Under the pieces are notes generated by a model. It saw only the letters and a program-made list of their open reading frames with translations. It searched no databases and was not told the DNA's origin. A program made the position numbers and the translations under genes. 64,000 nucleotides of DNA. Source: Candidatus Thiodiazotropha endolucinida. GTDB lineage: Bacteria > Pseudomonadota > Gammaproteobacteria > Chromatiales > Chromatiaceae. Location of the stretch: assembly GCF_001715975.1 (NCBI RefSeq), contig NZ_MARB01000002.1, positions 1 to 64,000 on the forward strand, written 5' to 3'. Positions 28,889 to 38,376 of the stretch are shown here, one piece after another (position 1 is the stretch's first letter; every line of letters starts with the position of its first letter).

Positions 28889-28909
28889 GCAGCGAGGAAG
28901 TAGTACGCG
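28889..28909. repeat. Diverged copy of GCAGCGAACAAGTAG-type repeat
   Basis: GCAGCGAGGAAGTAGTACGCG differs at three of 21 positions from the sequence at 21819-21839. It ends directly at the ATG of the next gene, and its GAGGAAG probably serves as ribosome binding site. Confidence 0.4.
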
Positions 28910-29449
28910 ATGAAAATCTGCATTCTCTCTGACAGCCACGATCATATTCCCTTGCTGGAAGCCGCTGTTGAGGCGGCCAAGGCCGAGGAGGCGGAAGCTG
29001 TTTTGCACTGTGGCGATGTGGTCGCGCCGAGTACGCTACACTGTCTGGACAAGTATGACTTGCCGGTTCATGTCATCCATGGCAACAATAGCGGTGATCT
29101 CTATACCCTGGGACGGCTTGCAAGCCGGGATGAGAACAATTTTCACTACCACGGCATGGATGCCGCGGTCGAATTGGCAGGACGTAATATCTTTCTCGTC
29201 CACTATCCCCACTACGCAAGAGCCATGGCTGCAACCGGTGACTGGGACCTGGTCTGTTGCGGGCATAGCCATAAATTAAAAATCGAGCAACTCGTGAATA
29301 TCAAAGGCAGTGTCACCCATTTGGTCAATCCCGGTACGATTGGTGGTGTCGGAAAATCACCGGCAACCTATGTCATGGCAGACCTGGAGAATATGACCTT
29401 TGAATCGCGAGAGGTTTCCAAGCAGATTGAGCTTGACGCTGGACAATAG
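28910..29449 (+). CDS. YfcE/MJ0936-type metallophosphoesterase
   Basis: 179 residues, calcineurin-like phosphoesterase of the compact YfcE/MJ0936 type. Metal ligands are visible: Asp8 and His10 in LSDSHD, Asp37 in HCGDV, the Asn of HGNNSGD, and the GHSHK motif near residue 120. NPGTIGG closes the domain. Relatives hydrolyse phosphodiesters in vitro, with no settled physiological substrate. It stands between ppa and moaC as a single gene. Its stop TAG opens a 10-base match (TAGGGCCTGT) to the dispersed repeat, probably a remnant. Confidence 0.85.
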   Translation: MKICILSDSHDHIPLLEAAVEAAKAEEAEAVLHCGDVVAPSTLHCLDKYDLPVHVIHGNNSGDLYTLGRLASRDENNFHYHGMDAAVELAGRNIFLVHYPHYARAMAATGDWDLVCCGHSHKLKIEQLVNIKGSVTHLVNPGTIGGVGKSPATYVMADLENMTFESREVSKQIELDAGQ

Positions 29450-29548
29450 GGCCTGTCGGCGCTGTTTAGCCGGAAAAGCGCCAATCAAGGCCCGAGGAGA
29501 GTCGTTTGGTTGTTCAAACTCTGTTGTCCATGAAGGACAGGAGCACTC

Positions 29549-30028
29549 ATGACTGATTTCACTCACTTCAATGCCGCCGGTGAGGCCCATATGGTCAATG
29601 TCGGAGACAAACCATCGACCAGGCGCAGGGCCATCACAGAGGGCCGTATCACCATGCAACCCGAAACACTGCGGATGATTTTGGAAGGTAGCCATAAAAA
29701 GGGAGACGTGCTCGGTGTCGCACGCATCGCCGGCATTATGGCCGCCAAGAGGGCGCCGGAACTGATTCCCCTATGCCACCCGCTTTCACTGACCAAGGTT
29801 GAGATCGACCTTCGTCCAGATGAGAGCGAGAATGCAATCCACTGCCATACCCACGTGGAAAACGTAGGCCAGACCGGTGTTGAAATCGAAGCCTTGTGCG
29901 CGACCCAGATCACCCTCCTGACTATCTATGACATGTGCAAGGCCGTTGACAGGGGCATGATAATCAGCGACATTCGGCTGACGGAAAAGAGCGGGGGAAA
30001 GTCGGGCGAGTGGAAAAAAACCGACTAA
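29549..30028 (+). CDS. moaC: Cyclic pyranopterin monophosphate synthase MoaC
   Basis: 159 residues. It converts the MoaA product (3',8-cyclo-dihydro-GTP) to cyclic pyranopterin monophosphate in molybdenum cofactor synthesis. Conserved segments are [29 protein letters not shown] (with the active-site His), and [15 protein letters not shown] plus [17 protein letters not shown] lies 8 bases upstream of ATG. No other moa gene is in the window, so it is isolated from the rest of the pathway. Confidence 0.96.
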   Translation: MTDFTHFNAAGEAHMVNVGDKPSTRRRAITEGRITMQPETLRMILEGSHKKGDVLGVARIAGIMAAKRAPELIPLCHPLSLTKVEIDLRPDESENAIHCHTHVENVGQTGVEIEALCATQITLLTIYDMCKAVDRGMIISDIRLTEKSGGKSGEWKKTD

Positions 30029-30139
30029 AGTTAAAAACAATCCTGCCGCACTAAGTTGTACGGCTGCGTGATCCCTGTCACAATGCCGGGATTTTCTGTT
30101 GTCAAATCAGACATTACTCGCAGGCATAGGGAAGCAGTT

Positions 30140-30595
30140 ATGAGCAAATTCGTAGAATGGTCCGACGCACTCAGTGTCGGCATTGAAGAAATCGATGAAC
30201 AGCACAAGATGCTCGTCGAGCTCGTCAACAAGATGCATGAAGCCATTCATCAACGCCATGGCAGTGATGTAGTGAAGAGTATCCTGGGTGATCTGGCTGA
30301 CTACACGAGGATCCATTTTGCGGTTGAAGAGAGCTTGATGCGAATCCTCAACTACCCTGGTTATGAAGACCATAAAGAGATACATGAAGAGCTGCTCCAG
30401 TCCGTGGCAGACCTGCAAGAAAAAGTAGCCACCGGCAAGACCGCCATCGGTTTTGAGCTGATGCACTTTCTCAAGACCTGGCTGACCAAGCACATCATGG
30501 AAGAGGACATGCAATATAGCGGCTTTTTCCTCAAGGCAGGCGCTCAACCCAGGTTGAGCAAAAAATCCTGGATCCAGCGACTCTGGAGCAGCTGA
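30140..30595 (+). CDS. Bacteriohemerythrin
   Basis: 151 residues from ATG 30140 (AGGGAAG upstream); the longer frame from 30056 adds an unlikely leader. It is a four-helix oxygen-binding protein with a non-heme di-iron site. All seven iron ligands can be placed: His22, His59, Glu63, His78, His82, His118 and Asp123. Such proteins bind O2 for sensing, storage or delivery in microaerobic bacteria. No signal peptide is present, so it is cytoplasmic. It lies just ahead of engB with no clear functional link. Confidence 0.93.
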   Translation: MSKFVEWSDALSVGIEEIDEQHKMLVELVNKMHEAIHQRHGSDVVKSILGDLADYTRIHFAVEESLMRILNYPGYEDHKEIHEELLQSVADLQEKVATGKTAIGFELMHFLKTWLTKHIMEEDMQYSGFFLKAGAQPRLSKKSWIQRLWSS

Positions 30596-30638
30596 CCCAA
30601 ACAGCCGCCATGGCATTTCGAGACCTAGTAGCAATGCC

Positions 30639-31262
30639 ATGAATCCCTATTATCACCGGGCCCATTTCCTGAAAAGTGCGGCCCGACTTTCCCAATCCCC
30701 GACAGACAGCGGTTTCGAGGTGGCGTTTGCCGGACGCTCCAATGCCGGAAAATCCAGCGCCCTGAACGCCTTATGCGGACAGAAATCTCTGGCACGAACC
30801 AGTAAAACACCAGGCAGGACCCAACTTCTGAATTTCTTCTCTTTGGACAGCGACCGTCGGCTGGTAGATCTGCCGGGCTATGGCTATGCCAAGGTCGCGG
30901 AATCGATCAAAAAAGAGTGGCAAAAGACACTTGCACACTACATCGAACAACGGCAATGTCTCAGGGGCATGGTTTTATTGATGGATATCCGTCATCCGCT
31001 GACAGCGTTCGATCTGCAGATGTTGCAATGGAATACCTACCATGGCCTGCCGACACACATCCTCCTGACCAAGGCCGACAAACTCAAGACCGGCGCTGCC
31101 AAAAACACCCTGTTGAAGGTCAAAAAGGAGCTCGGTGATCGCCCGGAGATCTCAATCCAACGCTTCTCCGCATTGAAAAAACAGGGCATTGACGAGTGCC
31201 ACCGGGTGCTGGACCTGTGGTTCGAACTGGAACCGGACTCGAACACAAACCCATCCCCCTGA
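30639..31262 (+). CDS. engB: Ribosome biogenesis GTPase EngB (YihA/YsxC)
   Basis: 207 residues, TRAFAC GTPase required for 50S assembly. G1 is GRSNAGKSS (about residues 32-40), G2 the TPGRT segment, G3 [10 protein letters not shown], and G4 TKADKLK. It is convergent with polA across a hairpin-rich gap. The engB-polA pairing is conserved from E. coli (yihA-polA) to Pseudomonas. Confidence 0.96.
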   Translation: MNPYYHRAHFLKSAARLSQSPTDSGFEVAFAGRSNAGKSSALNALCGQKSLARTSKTPGRTQLLNFFSLDSDRRLVDLPGYGYAKVAESIKKEWQKTLAHYIEQRQCLRGMVLLMDIRHPLTAFDLQMLQWNTYHGLPTHILLTKADKLKTGAAKNTLLKVKKELGDRPEISIQRFSALKKQGIDECHRVLDLWFELEPDSNTNPSP

Positions 31263-31302
31263 CCGCAACCTGCTGGTCGCTGACTGCTGGCCGCTGGCCG
31301 CT

Positions 31303-31348
31303 AAAAAAAAGAAAGCCCCATCAGCCTAAGGGGAGAGACTGACGGGGC
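31303..31348 (-). terminator. Rho-independent terminator downstream of polA
   Basis: On the minus strand, a ten-base stem (GCCCCGTCAG with CTGATGGGGC, one G-T pair) and a 14-base loop run into a 12-base T-rich tract. It ends transcription of polA or of the small RNA candidate, and on the other strand its A-rich side gives little termination for engB. Confidence 0.88.
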
Positions 31349-31425
31349 CGGATCTTCCCGGATGGGGTCACCGGGAAGGATGGGTCGCAAAGGGAGGAAA
31401 AGCGACCCTCGTCGTACGACTTACA
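31303..31425 (-). ncRNA. Candidate small RNA between polA and engB (Spot 42/ErsA position)
   Basis: Read on the minus strand after polA there are three successive hairpins. The first is GGGTCGC / GCGACCC (31382-31408) with a CCTCCC-containing loop. The second is CTTCCCGG / CCGGGAAG (31354-31378). The third is a GC-rich stem GCCCCGTCAG / CTGATGGGGC (31315-31348) followed by TTTCTTTTTTTT. The last is a terminator. E. coli Spot 42 (spf) and Pseudomonas ErsA both lie between polA and engB/yihA in this orientation. Position and structure suggest a related regulatory RNA. The promoter is uncertain: it might also arise from the polA 3' end. Confidence 0.5.
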
Positions 31426-31455
31426 GCTAGATAGACTGGTGAATTTATATAAAGT

Positions 31456-34158
31456 TCAATGCGCCTGATCCCAGTTTTCGCCGACCCCGACATCCACCAG
31501 TAAGGGCACTGCCAAACTGGCCGCCGTCTCCATAAAATTCGCAATAATGCCTTTTGCTTCAGTGACATAGGATTCTTCGACTTCCAGCACCAGCTCATCA
31601 TGAACCTGCATAAGAAGTCGCGCGGGCGGTGTACTGGCCAGTATCCAAGCGTCTACAGCCAACATGGCGCGTTTGATGATATCAGCCGCACTCCCCTGCA
31701 TCGGCGCATTGATCGCCGTACGCTCCGCCGCCGTCCTGCGTTGATGATTTTTTGCGTTGATATCAGGCAGGTAAAGACGGCGGCCGAAAAGGGTCTCGAC
31801 ATAACCCTGATCATGGGCCAGTTCACGCGTCCGATCCATGAATGCCTGCACGCCGGGGTAGCGTTTGAAATAGAGATCCACATAGGCCTGGGCCGCGTTT
31901 CTCTCAATACCCAACTGACGCGCCAGACCAAATGCTGACATACCATAGATCAAACCGAAGTTGATCGCCTTGGCAGAGCGTCGCTGTTCCGTTGTCACAC
32001 GGTCCAGCGGCTCTTCGAAAACCTCCGCCGCAGTAGCCCGATGGATATCCATGCCTTCGGAAAATGCTCGCAGAAGCCCTTCATCCCCTGACAGATGGGC
32101 CATGATCCTCAATTCTATCTGGGAGTAATCCGCTGCCAGCATCTTCCAGCCCGGTTGCGCTACAAATGCCCGGCGAATGCGCCTGCCAGCCTCTGTGCGT
32201 ACGGGAATATTCTGCAGGTTGGGGTCGGTGGAGGAGAGTCGTCCTGTTGCCGCCACCGCCTGGTGGTATGAGGTATGTACTCGTCCGGTCTGCGGATTGA
32301 CCATTTCAGGCAGTTTGTCCGTATAGGTCGATTTGAGCTTGGAGAGACCGCGATGCTCCAGAATCACTGCCGGCAGCTCATGCCCCTGTTCCGCCAATTC
32401 GACCAACACCGATTCCGCCGTTGAGGGCGCCCCCTTGGGTGTCTTTGTAATCACCGGGAGTGCCAGTTCGGTGAAGAAGACCTCCCCAATCTGCTTCGGT
32501 GAACCCAAATTGAAACTATGGCCGGCAAGGGAATAGGCCTTCTGTTCGAGTTGGTGCATACTGCTTGCCAACTCATCGCTCTGCTTACGCAGCATACTGC
32601 TGTCGATAGCCACACCGGTTCGCTCCATCCTCGACAACACCGGAATCAACGCCACCTCAAGTTCCGTCAATAATGATGTTAGTAAAGGCTCACTTTCGAA
32701 TTTCGGCCAGAAATAATTATGCAGGCGAAGGGTAATATCCGCATCTTCAGCCGCATATGGGGCGGCTAACTCCAGATCAATTTGATTAAAGGTCAACTGC
32801 TTCTTGCCTTTGCCGGCTATCGTCTCAAAGTGGATTGTCTCATGTTGCAGATAGCGCTTGGCCATGGAGTCCATGTCATGCCGTGTAGCTGTGGAATCGA
32901 GCACGTAGGATTCGAGCATGGTGTCATACGCGATGCCGTGCATATCGACGCCGTAACGGGCCAATACACTCATATCGTATTTCAGGTTTTGACCCACCTT
33001 TTTCAGTTTTGGATTCTCTAACAGCGGCTTCATGTAAGTAAGCACTAACTCACGTGGCAGCTGAGTTGGCGCACCCGGATAGTCGTGACCAACAGGGACA
33101 TACGCTGCCTCGCCAGGGCGTACCGCAAATGAGAGCCCGACCAGTTCGGCCTGCATATAGTCGAGACTGGTGGTTTCCGTATCGAAGGCGAACAAGCCAT
33201 GGGCCTCCAGCTGCGCGATCCATCTTTTCAACGCCGGCTCACTCAAGACTGTCTCATAGTTTACAGCGGTCTGTTCCGCTGCCTGCTGTGGCTCATCCGT
33301 TTCCACGTCATCCAGGGTTGCGAGCAGGCGGTTCGATCCCATCCATTGATAGTGACGCCGTAATTCAGCACTGTCCTGCTCAACCGGTCGGTAATCAGTT
33401 GGACTCATTTCAAGGCTGACATCGAGCTTTATGGTTGCCAGTTCACGGGAGAGCGGCAATTGTGTCAGACTGGCGCGCAGATTCTCGCCGATCTTACCCT
33501 TGATCTCATCCGCATGAGCGATCAGATTATCCAGGGTGCCGTAGATATTCAGCCACTTTGCCGCGGTTTTAGGACCACACTTCGGAACACCCGGTATATT
33601 ATCAACCGTGTCACCTACCAGGGCCAGGTAGTCAATAATCTGGTCGGGCCTGACACCGAACTTGTCCAATACCCCCGCCATATCGGTGGTGGTCTCTGAC
33701 ATGGTGTTGATCAGCGTGACGCGTTCATTCACCAGCTGTGCCATATCCTTGTCGCCGGTGGAAATCATAGTCTCTATCCCCTGTTCCGTGGCCTGTCGCG
33801 CCAAGGTGCCGATCACATCGTCCGCCTCGACCCCAGGTACCACCAGCATCGGCAAGCCCATCGCCCGAATGATCGCATGCAGAGGCTCTATCTGATCGCG
33901 CAGATCGTCCGGCATAGGGGGGCGATTGGCCTTATACTCCGGATAAATCTCATTTCTGAAACTGCCGCCGGGTGCATCGAATACGACCACCATATAGTCG
34001 GGATCAAAATCGCTGATCAACCGACGCAGCATGTTCAGTACGCCGACAATCGCACCTGTTGGTTCACCTTGCGAGTTACTGAGGTCGGGCAGGGCATGAT
34101 AGGCGCGAAACAGGTAGGAGGAGCCATCGACCAGGACAAATTGGGATGATTTAGACAT
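31456..34158 (-). CDS. polA: DNA polymerase I
   Basis: 900 residues from ATG 34158 (an in-frame ATG at 34176 adds six residues; neither has a strong binding site). It fills gaps and removes RNA primers. Three domains: 5'-3' exonuclease (about 1-290, starting FVLVDGSSYLFRAYHALP), 3'-5' proofreading (about 320-490, with FDTETTSLD intact, so proofreading is probably active), and polymerase (about 510-900, motif A DYSQIELR, motif B RRSAKAINFGLIYG, motif C HDELVLEV). It is convergent with engB, with the RNA candidate between. Confidence 0.97.
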   Translation of the reverse strand: MSKSSQFVLVDGSSYLFRAYHALPDLSNSQGEPTGAIVGVLNMLRRLISDFDPDYMVVVFDAPGGSFRNEIYPEYKANRPPMPDDLRDQIEPLHAIIRAMGLPMLVVPGVEADDVIGTLARQATEQGIETMISTGDKDMAQLVNERVTLINTMSETTTDMAGVLDKFGVRPDQIIDYLALVGDTVDNIPGVPKCGPKTAAKWLNIYGTLDNLIAHADEIKGKIGENLRASLTQLPLSRELATIKLDVSLEMSPTDYRPVEQDSAELRRHYQWMGSNRLLATLDDVETDEPQQAAEQTAVNYETVLSEPALKRWIAQLEAHGLFAFDTETTSLDYMQAELVGLSFAVRPGEAAYVPVGHDYPGAPTQLPRELVLTYMKPLLENPKLKKVGQNLKYDMSVLARYGVDMHGIAYDTMLESYVLDSTATRHDMDSMAKRYLQHETIHFETIAGKGKKQLTFNQIDLELAAPYAAEDADITLRLHNYFWPKFESEPLLTSLLTELEVALIPVLSRMERTGVAIDSSMLRKQSDELASSMHQLEQKAYSLAGHSFNLGSPKQIGEVFFTELALPVITKTPKGAPSTAESVLVELAEQGHELPAVILEHRGLSKLKSTYTDKLPEMVNPQTGRVHTSYHQAVAATGRLSSTDPNLQNIPVRTEAGRRIRRAFVAQPGWKMLAADYSQIELRIMAHLSGDEGLLRAFSEGMDIHRATAAEVFEEPLDRVTTEQRRSAKAINFGLIYGMSAFGLARQLGIERNAAQAYVDLYFKRYPGVQAFMDRTRELAHDQGYVETLFGRRLYLPDINAKNHQRRTAAERTAINAPMQGSAADIIKRAMLAVDAWILASTPPARLLMQVHDELVLEVEESYVTEAKGIIANFMETAASLAVPLLVDVGVGENWDQAH

Positions 34159-34382
34159 AAGCAGCGGAAAATCCATATAAAATTTTGCTTGAAGATAGTA
34201 GCTAAATCAGACCCTTTTGTCGCCAGTTTCACAAACCTGCCGTGTGACCGCACTATGTCCTACTATTTTTCTTGGTTTTTCCGAAAATCTGATCTATCTT
34301 TTTAGAGCATGGACTCAATCGAGCCCCTAAAACTATAAATGCATGAAGCTAAAACGAACGACCATCACCACTGGAGACGACC

Positions 34383-34727
34383 ATGCCCGAAATGAACCCA
34401 ATGGCTGTCGAGAACAGCAACACACCGGAAGGTTTCGATGAGTGGACCGAAGAGCAGGCGATTGCCTTGGCTTCGGAAGAGAATATCGAGTTAACTGATG
34501 CGCATTGGGAGATAATCCATTTCCTGCGCCACCACTGCGAAGAACATGGCACCACCTGCAGCGCCAGACTGGTGCTTAAGGCGATGACAACACAAGTCAA
34601 GGATCGAGGCGGCAAAAGATATCTCTATACGCTCTTTCCAAGGGGCCCGGTAGTCCAAGCGTGTAAGATTGCCGGTATTCCACTGCCACCCTACTCACTG
34701 GACCTTTCATTCGGCAGTGTGCACTGA
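34383..34727 (+). CDS. DsrC/TusE/RspA-superfamily protein lacking the C-terminal cysteine
   Basis: 114 residues. The fold family is clear from LTDAHWEIIHFLRHHCEEHG and the C-terminal RGPVVQACKIAGIP. Cys94 matches the inner cysteine of the DsrC arm. The penultimate cysteine, expected 10 residues later, is replaced by Tyr104, and the protein runs on 10 residues to SVH. True DsrC carries sulfane sulfur as a trisulfide between two arm cysteines, and TusE needs the last one, so this protein should not do either job in the known way. A regulatory (RspA-like) role is more likely. It is a single gene with its own terminator. Confidence 0.85.
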   Translation: MPEMNPMAVENSNTPEGFDEWTEEQAIALASEENIELTDAHWEIIHFLRHHCEEHGTTCSARLVLKAMTTQVKDRGGKRYLYTLFPRGPVVQACKIAGIPLPPYSLDLSFGSVH

Positions 34728-34753
34728 CAAAATTCTCAACACCTAAGCTTACA

Positions 34754-34775
34754 AGGGGCGACCAGCCCCTTTTTT
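34754..34775 (+). terminator. Rho-independent terminator after the DsrC-like gene
   Basis: A five-base GC stem GGGGC / GCCCC, loop GACCA, then six T residues, 27 bases after the stop. Confidence 0.85.
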
Positions 34776-34913
34776 AATGCCAATCCGTTAACACTACCTG
34801 CCATATATTCCTCAAGATGTGGCCGTTTCGGTCGCAAACGAGGGAAACCGAAAGATCCGGAAAGATAATCTCCACCAATAATCAGGGACAATAATAAGTC
34901 GGTACAGATTACC

Positions 34914-35969
34914 ATGCTCAATTCACACTGCTTCAGATTGGATGCAGCGGATGAGGCCAATGAATGGCATACCCAGGCAACGGACCTGCTGATTCGTTAC
35001 AACATTCCCATTACACCTGTCTGTTACCATGTTGCCTATGAGTATGTCACTCAGCGTCATGGTGAATTAACACGAATAATCGATGCCCAGCTCAACAAAA
35101 CCGGCCATCTGGACAGCCATTTTCTGTTTCATTTGTTTGAAAATCTCTGCCTCGAGGGCGCTGAAAACGACAAGCTGGACGACCACCTGGCTGACCTGCA
35201 CAATCTACTATTCAAGGTTCTCGAAGGAGTGACAAACAACTGTAGCCAAACCGATCTCTTCAGCGAGACCCTGCTAAATCAGAGCCATGCATTGGATGCC
35301 AATCCCAGTCTCGAAGATCTGCGCGGCATAGCACAGACCTTGATGCAGGCCACCACACAAGCGATGCAAAACAATCGTATGTTGCAAGACCACCTCGAGT
35401 CGGCCGAAGAGCAGAGTCTGTCACTGCAATCCGAAGTGAAAAAGCTACGCGATGAGATATCCACTGACGCGCTGACAGGATTGTTCAATCGGCGTGCGCT
35501 CAACAAACGTATGCACGAACTGGTCGAGGCGCACAACGGTGCATCCACCCCTTTTTCCATACTGATGCTCGATATTGACCATTTCAAACGGTTCAATGAC
35601 AACTTCGGCCATGTGATCGGGGATGAAGTTATTCGCCGTGTCGGACTGATCATGAGAGACCAGTTGCGGGATGTGGACTTTCCCGCGCGCTATGGTGGAG
35701 AGGAGTTTACCGTGCTTCTGCCGGGAACGGATATCACCCATGCAATAAGCATCGCCGAAACGATCCACCAGTCGGTTGCTAAACTGATACTGATTAAGAG
35801 AAGCACCAAAGAGAAACTGCCATCGGTTACGGTTTCGGTGGGCGCTGCCAGCTGTCGCAGGGGAGACAGTCCCGAGACCCTGCTCGAACGTGCCGATCAG
35901 GCCCTCTACCAGGCCAAAGAGGAGGGGAGAAACCGGATTGTCAGCGAGGCGGAAATCACCTATATGTAA
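34914..35969 (+). CDS. Soluble diguanylate cyclase
   Basis: 351 residues, no membrane segment. The N-terminal about 165 residues are helical and unassigned, ending in a coiled coil (about 150-180) that joins the GGDEF domain. The active site is GGEEF (261-265) and an inhibitory RxxD site (RDVD, 252-255) lies five residues before it, so it should make c-di-GMP and be inhibited by it. Similar N-terminal helical domains occur in cytoplasmic cyclases with unknown input. It is a single gene between the DsrC-like gene and a convergent DUF4124 gene. Confidence 0.9.
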   Translation: MLNSHCFRLDAADEANEWHTQATDLLIRYNIPITPVCYHVAYEYVTQRHGELTRIIDAQLNKTGHLDSHFLFHLFENLCLEGAENDKLDDHLADLHNLLFKVLEGVTNNCSQTDLFSETLLNQSHALDANPSLEDLRGIAQTLMQATTQAMQNNRMLQDHLESAEEQSLSLQSEVKKLRDEISTDALTGLFNRRALNKRMHELVEAHNGASTPFSILMLDIDHFKRFNDNFGHVIGDEVIRRVGLIMRDQLRDVDFPARYGGEEFTVLLPGTDITHAISIAETIHQSVAKLILIKRSTKEKLPSVTVSVGAASCRRGDSPETLLERADQALYQAKEEGRNRIVSEAEITYM

Positions 35970-35974
35970 CCCCT

Positions 35975-36448
35975 TCACCGACACCAGCGCGTGATATCGG
36001 CTTTAAGCCGTTTTATATGCCGCGCACGCTCTTGCTCGCTCAGATAACGCCGCTCACCGTCATTGCCTAAATTATAGATACCTGTCGCCCGAAGATGGGA
36101 ATTGTAGCGGTCTTTGGCGCGCACGCAGTTCTGCTTGCGTCTTTTCCGCTCAGCCAGTTGCTTCTGCTTTGCCTCTTTCTTCTCCGCACGCTCCTCTGCA
36201 TAGACATCCAGCATGCGCCGCATCTCCATCTGCCTGTCATGTTGTCCCGCCGCTGGCTGGGGACTCTCCTGTTCCCTGATCCTTATCTCTGTGGATTCCC
36301 CCGTCACCGGCCGGTCACTGAAGTGCACACGACCCTGCTCATCCACCCATTTATAGACCTCCGCCTGCAGTTGTAAGCCCGCCATCAACAGTACAAACAG
36401 CAGAGATTGCGTAAACAGCCGTGGTAATTTACTTGTTGTATCCAACAT
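35975..36448 (-). CDS. DUF4124 protein with charged helical tail
   Basis: 157 residues with a signal peptide (about residues 1-29) then DUF4124: VYKWVDEQGRVHFSDRPV. A long charged helix (about 70-105, rich in Glu, Lys, Arg) follows, and a C-terminal part contains two cysteines (NCVRAKDRYN and TRWCR) that might form a disulfide in the periplasm. AAGGAG precedes the ATG. It is convergent with the diguanylate cyclase with only a 5-base gap. Function unknown. Confidence 0.8.
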   Translation of the reverse strand: MLDTTSKLPRLFTQSLLFVLLMAGLQLQAEVYKWVDEQGRVHFSDRPVTGESTEIRIREQESPQPAAGQHDRQMEMRRMLDVYAEERAEKKEAKQKQLAERKRRKQNCVRAKDRYNSHLRATGIYNLGNDGERRYLSEQERARHIKRLKADITRWCR

Positions 36449-36676
36449 CTGAGCAGCTCCTTGCAGATATATCTATCACCCTCGTGTCTTTACCGTTCCG
36501 CTTGTGGCGCGTACTGGCTAATTCACCGGCTTAGGGCCAGTCTACCTCAATGATGACATCTATCGTAATGAATGGCTCGGTCTGAATTGAGCATTTGTGA
36601 ATGGGGATTATACCCCTCCATATACGGCTTTCTGAACTGAATTTGATCAGCGGGATGATGGGAACTGAACCGGATA

Positions 36677-36702
36677 TAAAAAAAGGGCGCCGAAGCGCCC
36701 TT
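36677..36702 (-). terminator. Rho-independent terminator after amtB
   Basis: On the minus strand, AAGGGCGC, loop TTCG, GCGCCCTT and a run of T residues, 27 bases past the amtB stop. The other 250 bases up to the DUF4124 gene hold no gene. Confidence 0.92.
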
Positions 36703-36728
36703 AAAGGGAGGATCATCCAACAGATGTA

Positions 36729-37991
36729 TTACAGACCTGAACCCCGGTTTCCGGTGAACTCAGGATAGGCCTCCAGTCCACACTCGCCGAGATCGACACC
36801 TTCGTACTCTTCCTCTTCGCTGACCCTGATACCCATCACAATTTTAAGGATCAGCCATACCACGAGGCTGGCGACGAACGTCCAGGCAAAGATTACTCCC
36901 AAACCGAGTAACTGCGGTCCGATTGAGGCATCGCTATTGGTCAGAGGAACCGCAATCAAGCCCCACATGCCGACCACGCCATGCACCGAAATAGCACCCA
37001 CCGGGTCGTCGATCTTGATCTTGTCCATTGTGATGATGGAGAAGACCACAAGCAGGCCGCCAACAGCGCCGATCAGGGTTGCTTCCAAAGGAACCGGTGT
37101 CAACGGCTCGGCCGTGATTGCCACCAGACCTGCCAACGCACCGTTGAGCGCCATGGTCAGATCCGCTTTACCAAACAGCGCACGTGCGGTAAGCAGCGCC
37201 GCCACTACGCCGCCGGCTGCGGCTGCATTGGTGTTGACGAAAACTGCGGCGACAGCATTGGCTTCGCCGATATCTGAGATCTTCAGCTCGGATCCACCAT
37301 TGAAGCCAAACCAACCCAGCCACAGGATGAATGTACCCAACGTGGCCAATGGCAGGTTGGCACCGGGTATGGCATTGACTCGACCATCGGCAGTGTACTT
37401 GCCTTTACGGGCTCCCAGCAGAATGACGCCCGCCAGGGCTGCTGCTGCGCCACAGAGGTGTACCACGCCAGAACCGGCAAAATCGCTGAAACCGGCAGCA
37501 TCCAGAAAACCGCCGCCCCATTTCCAGTAACCCTGCAGCGGATAGATGACACCGGTCATTACCACGGCAAACAGCAGGAAGGCCCAGAGCTTCATCCGCT
37601 CGGCCACGGCGCCGGAAACGATGGACATGGCGGTGGCGACGAAGACCACCTGGAAAAAGAAGTCTGACATACCGGAATAGTAGGTCTCGCCATTGCTGGC
37701 CAGCACATCTTCGACACTGTTGTCGCCACCGAACATAAAGCCCAGGTCGAGCGCCGGAAAATAGCCGTTGCCGTCCCCCGGGTACATGATGTTGTAGCCC
37801 ATCAACATATACATAATGCAGGCGATGGCGAACAGGGCGACGTTCTTGGTCAGGATTTCAGCGGTATTCTTGGCTCGCACCAGACCGGCCTCGAGCATGG
37901 CGAAACCAGCCGCCATCCACATGACAAGCGCGCCGGATACCAGAAAGTAGAAGGTATCCAGTGCGTAACTGAGTTGTGTAATCGCTTCCAC
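36729..37991 (-). CDS. amtB: Ammonium transporter AmtB
   Basis: 420 residues from GTG 37991, which has GGAGAG 6 bases upstream; a TTG at 38003 lies before that binding site and is unlikely. Eleven membrane helices. Typical Amt segments are MWMAAGFAMLEAGLVRAKN, GSGVVHLCGAAAALAG (with one pore His), WLGWFGFNGGS, and ISVHGVVGMWG (second pore His). It moves ammonium into the cell and is blocked by GlnK when nitrogen is plentiful. The gene lies 30 bases after glnK, the standard operon order. Confidence 0.96.
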   Translation of the reverse strand: MEAITQLSYALDTFYFLVSGALVMWMAAGFAMLEAGLVRAKNTAEILTKNVALFAIACIMYMLMGYNIMYPGDGNGYFPALDLGFMFGGDNSVEDVLASNGETYYSGMSDFFFQVVFVATAMSIVSGAVAERMKLWAFLLFAVVMTGVIYPLQGYWKWGGGFLDAAGFSDFAGSGVVHLCGAAAALAGVILLGARKGKYTADGRVNAIPGANLPLATLGTFILWLGWFGFNGGSELKISDIGEANAVAAVFVNTNAAAAGGVVAALLTARALFGKADLTMALNGALAGLVAITAEPLTPVPLEATLIGAVGGLLVVFSIITMDKIKIDDPVGAISVHGVVGMWGLIAVPLTNSDASIGPQLLGLGVIFAWTFVASLVVWLILKIVMGIRVSEEEEYEGVDLGECGLEAYPEFTGNRGSGL

Positions 37992-38021
37992 GATACTCTC
38001 CAAATAAATGTTGCTAGTGAG

Positions 38022-38375
<354 letters not shown>

Positions 38376-38376
38376 T

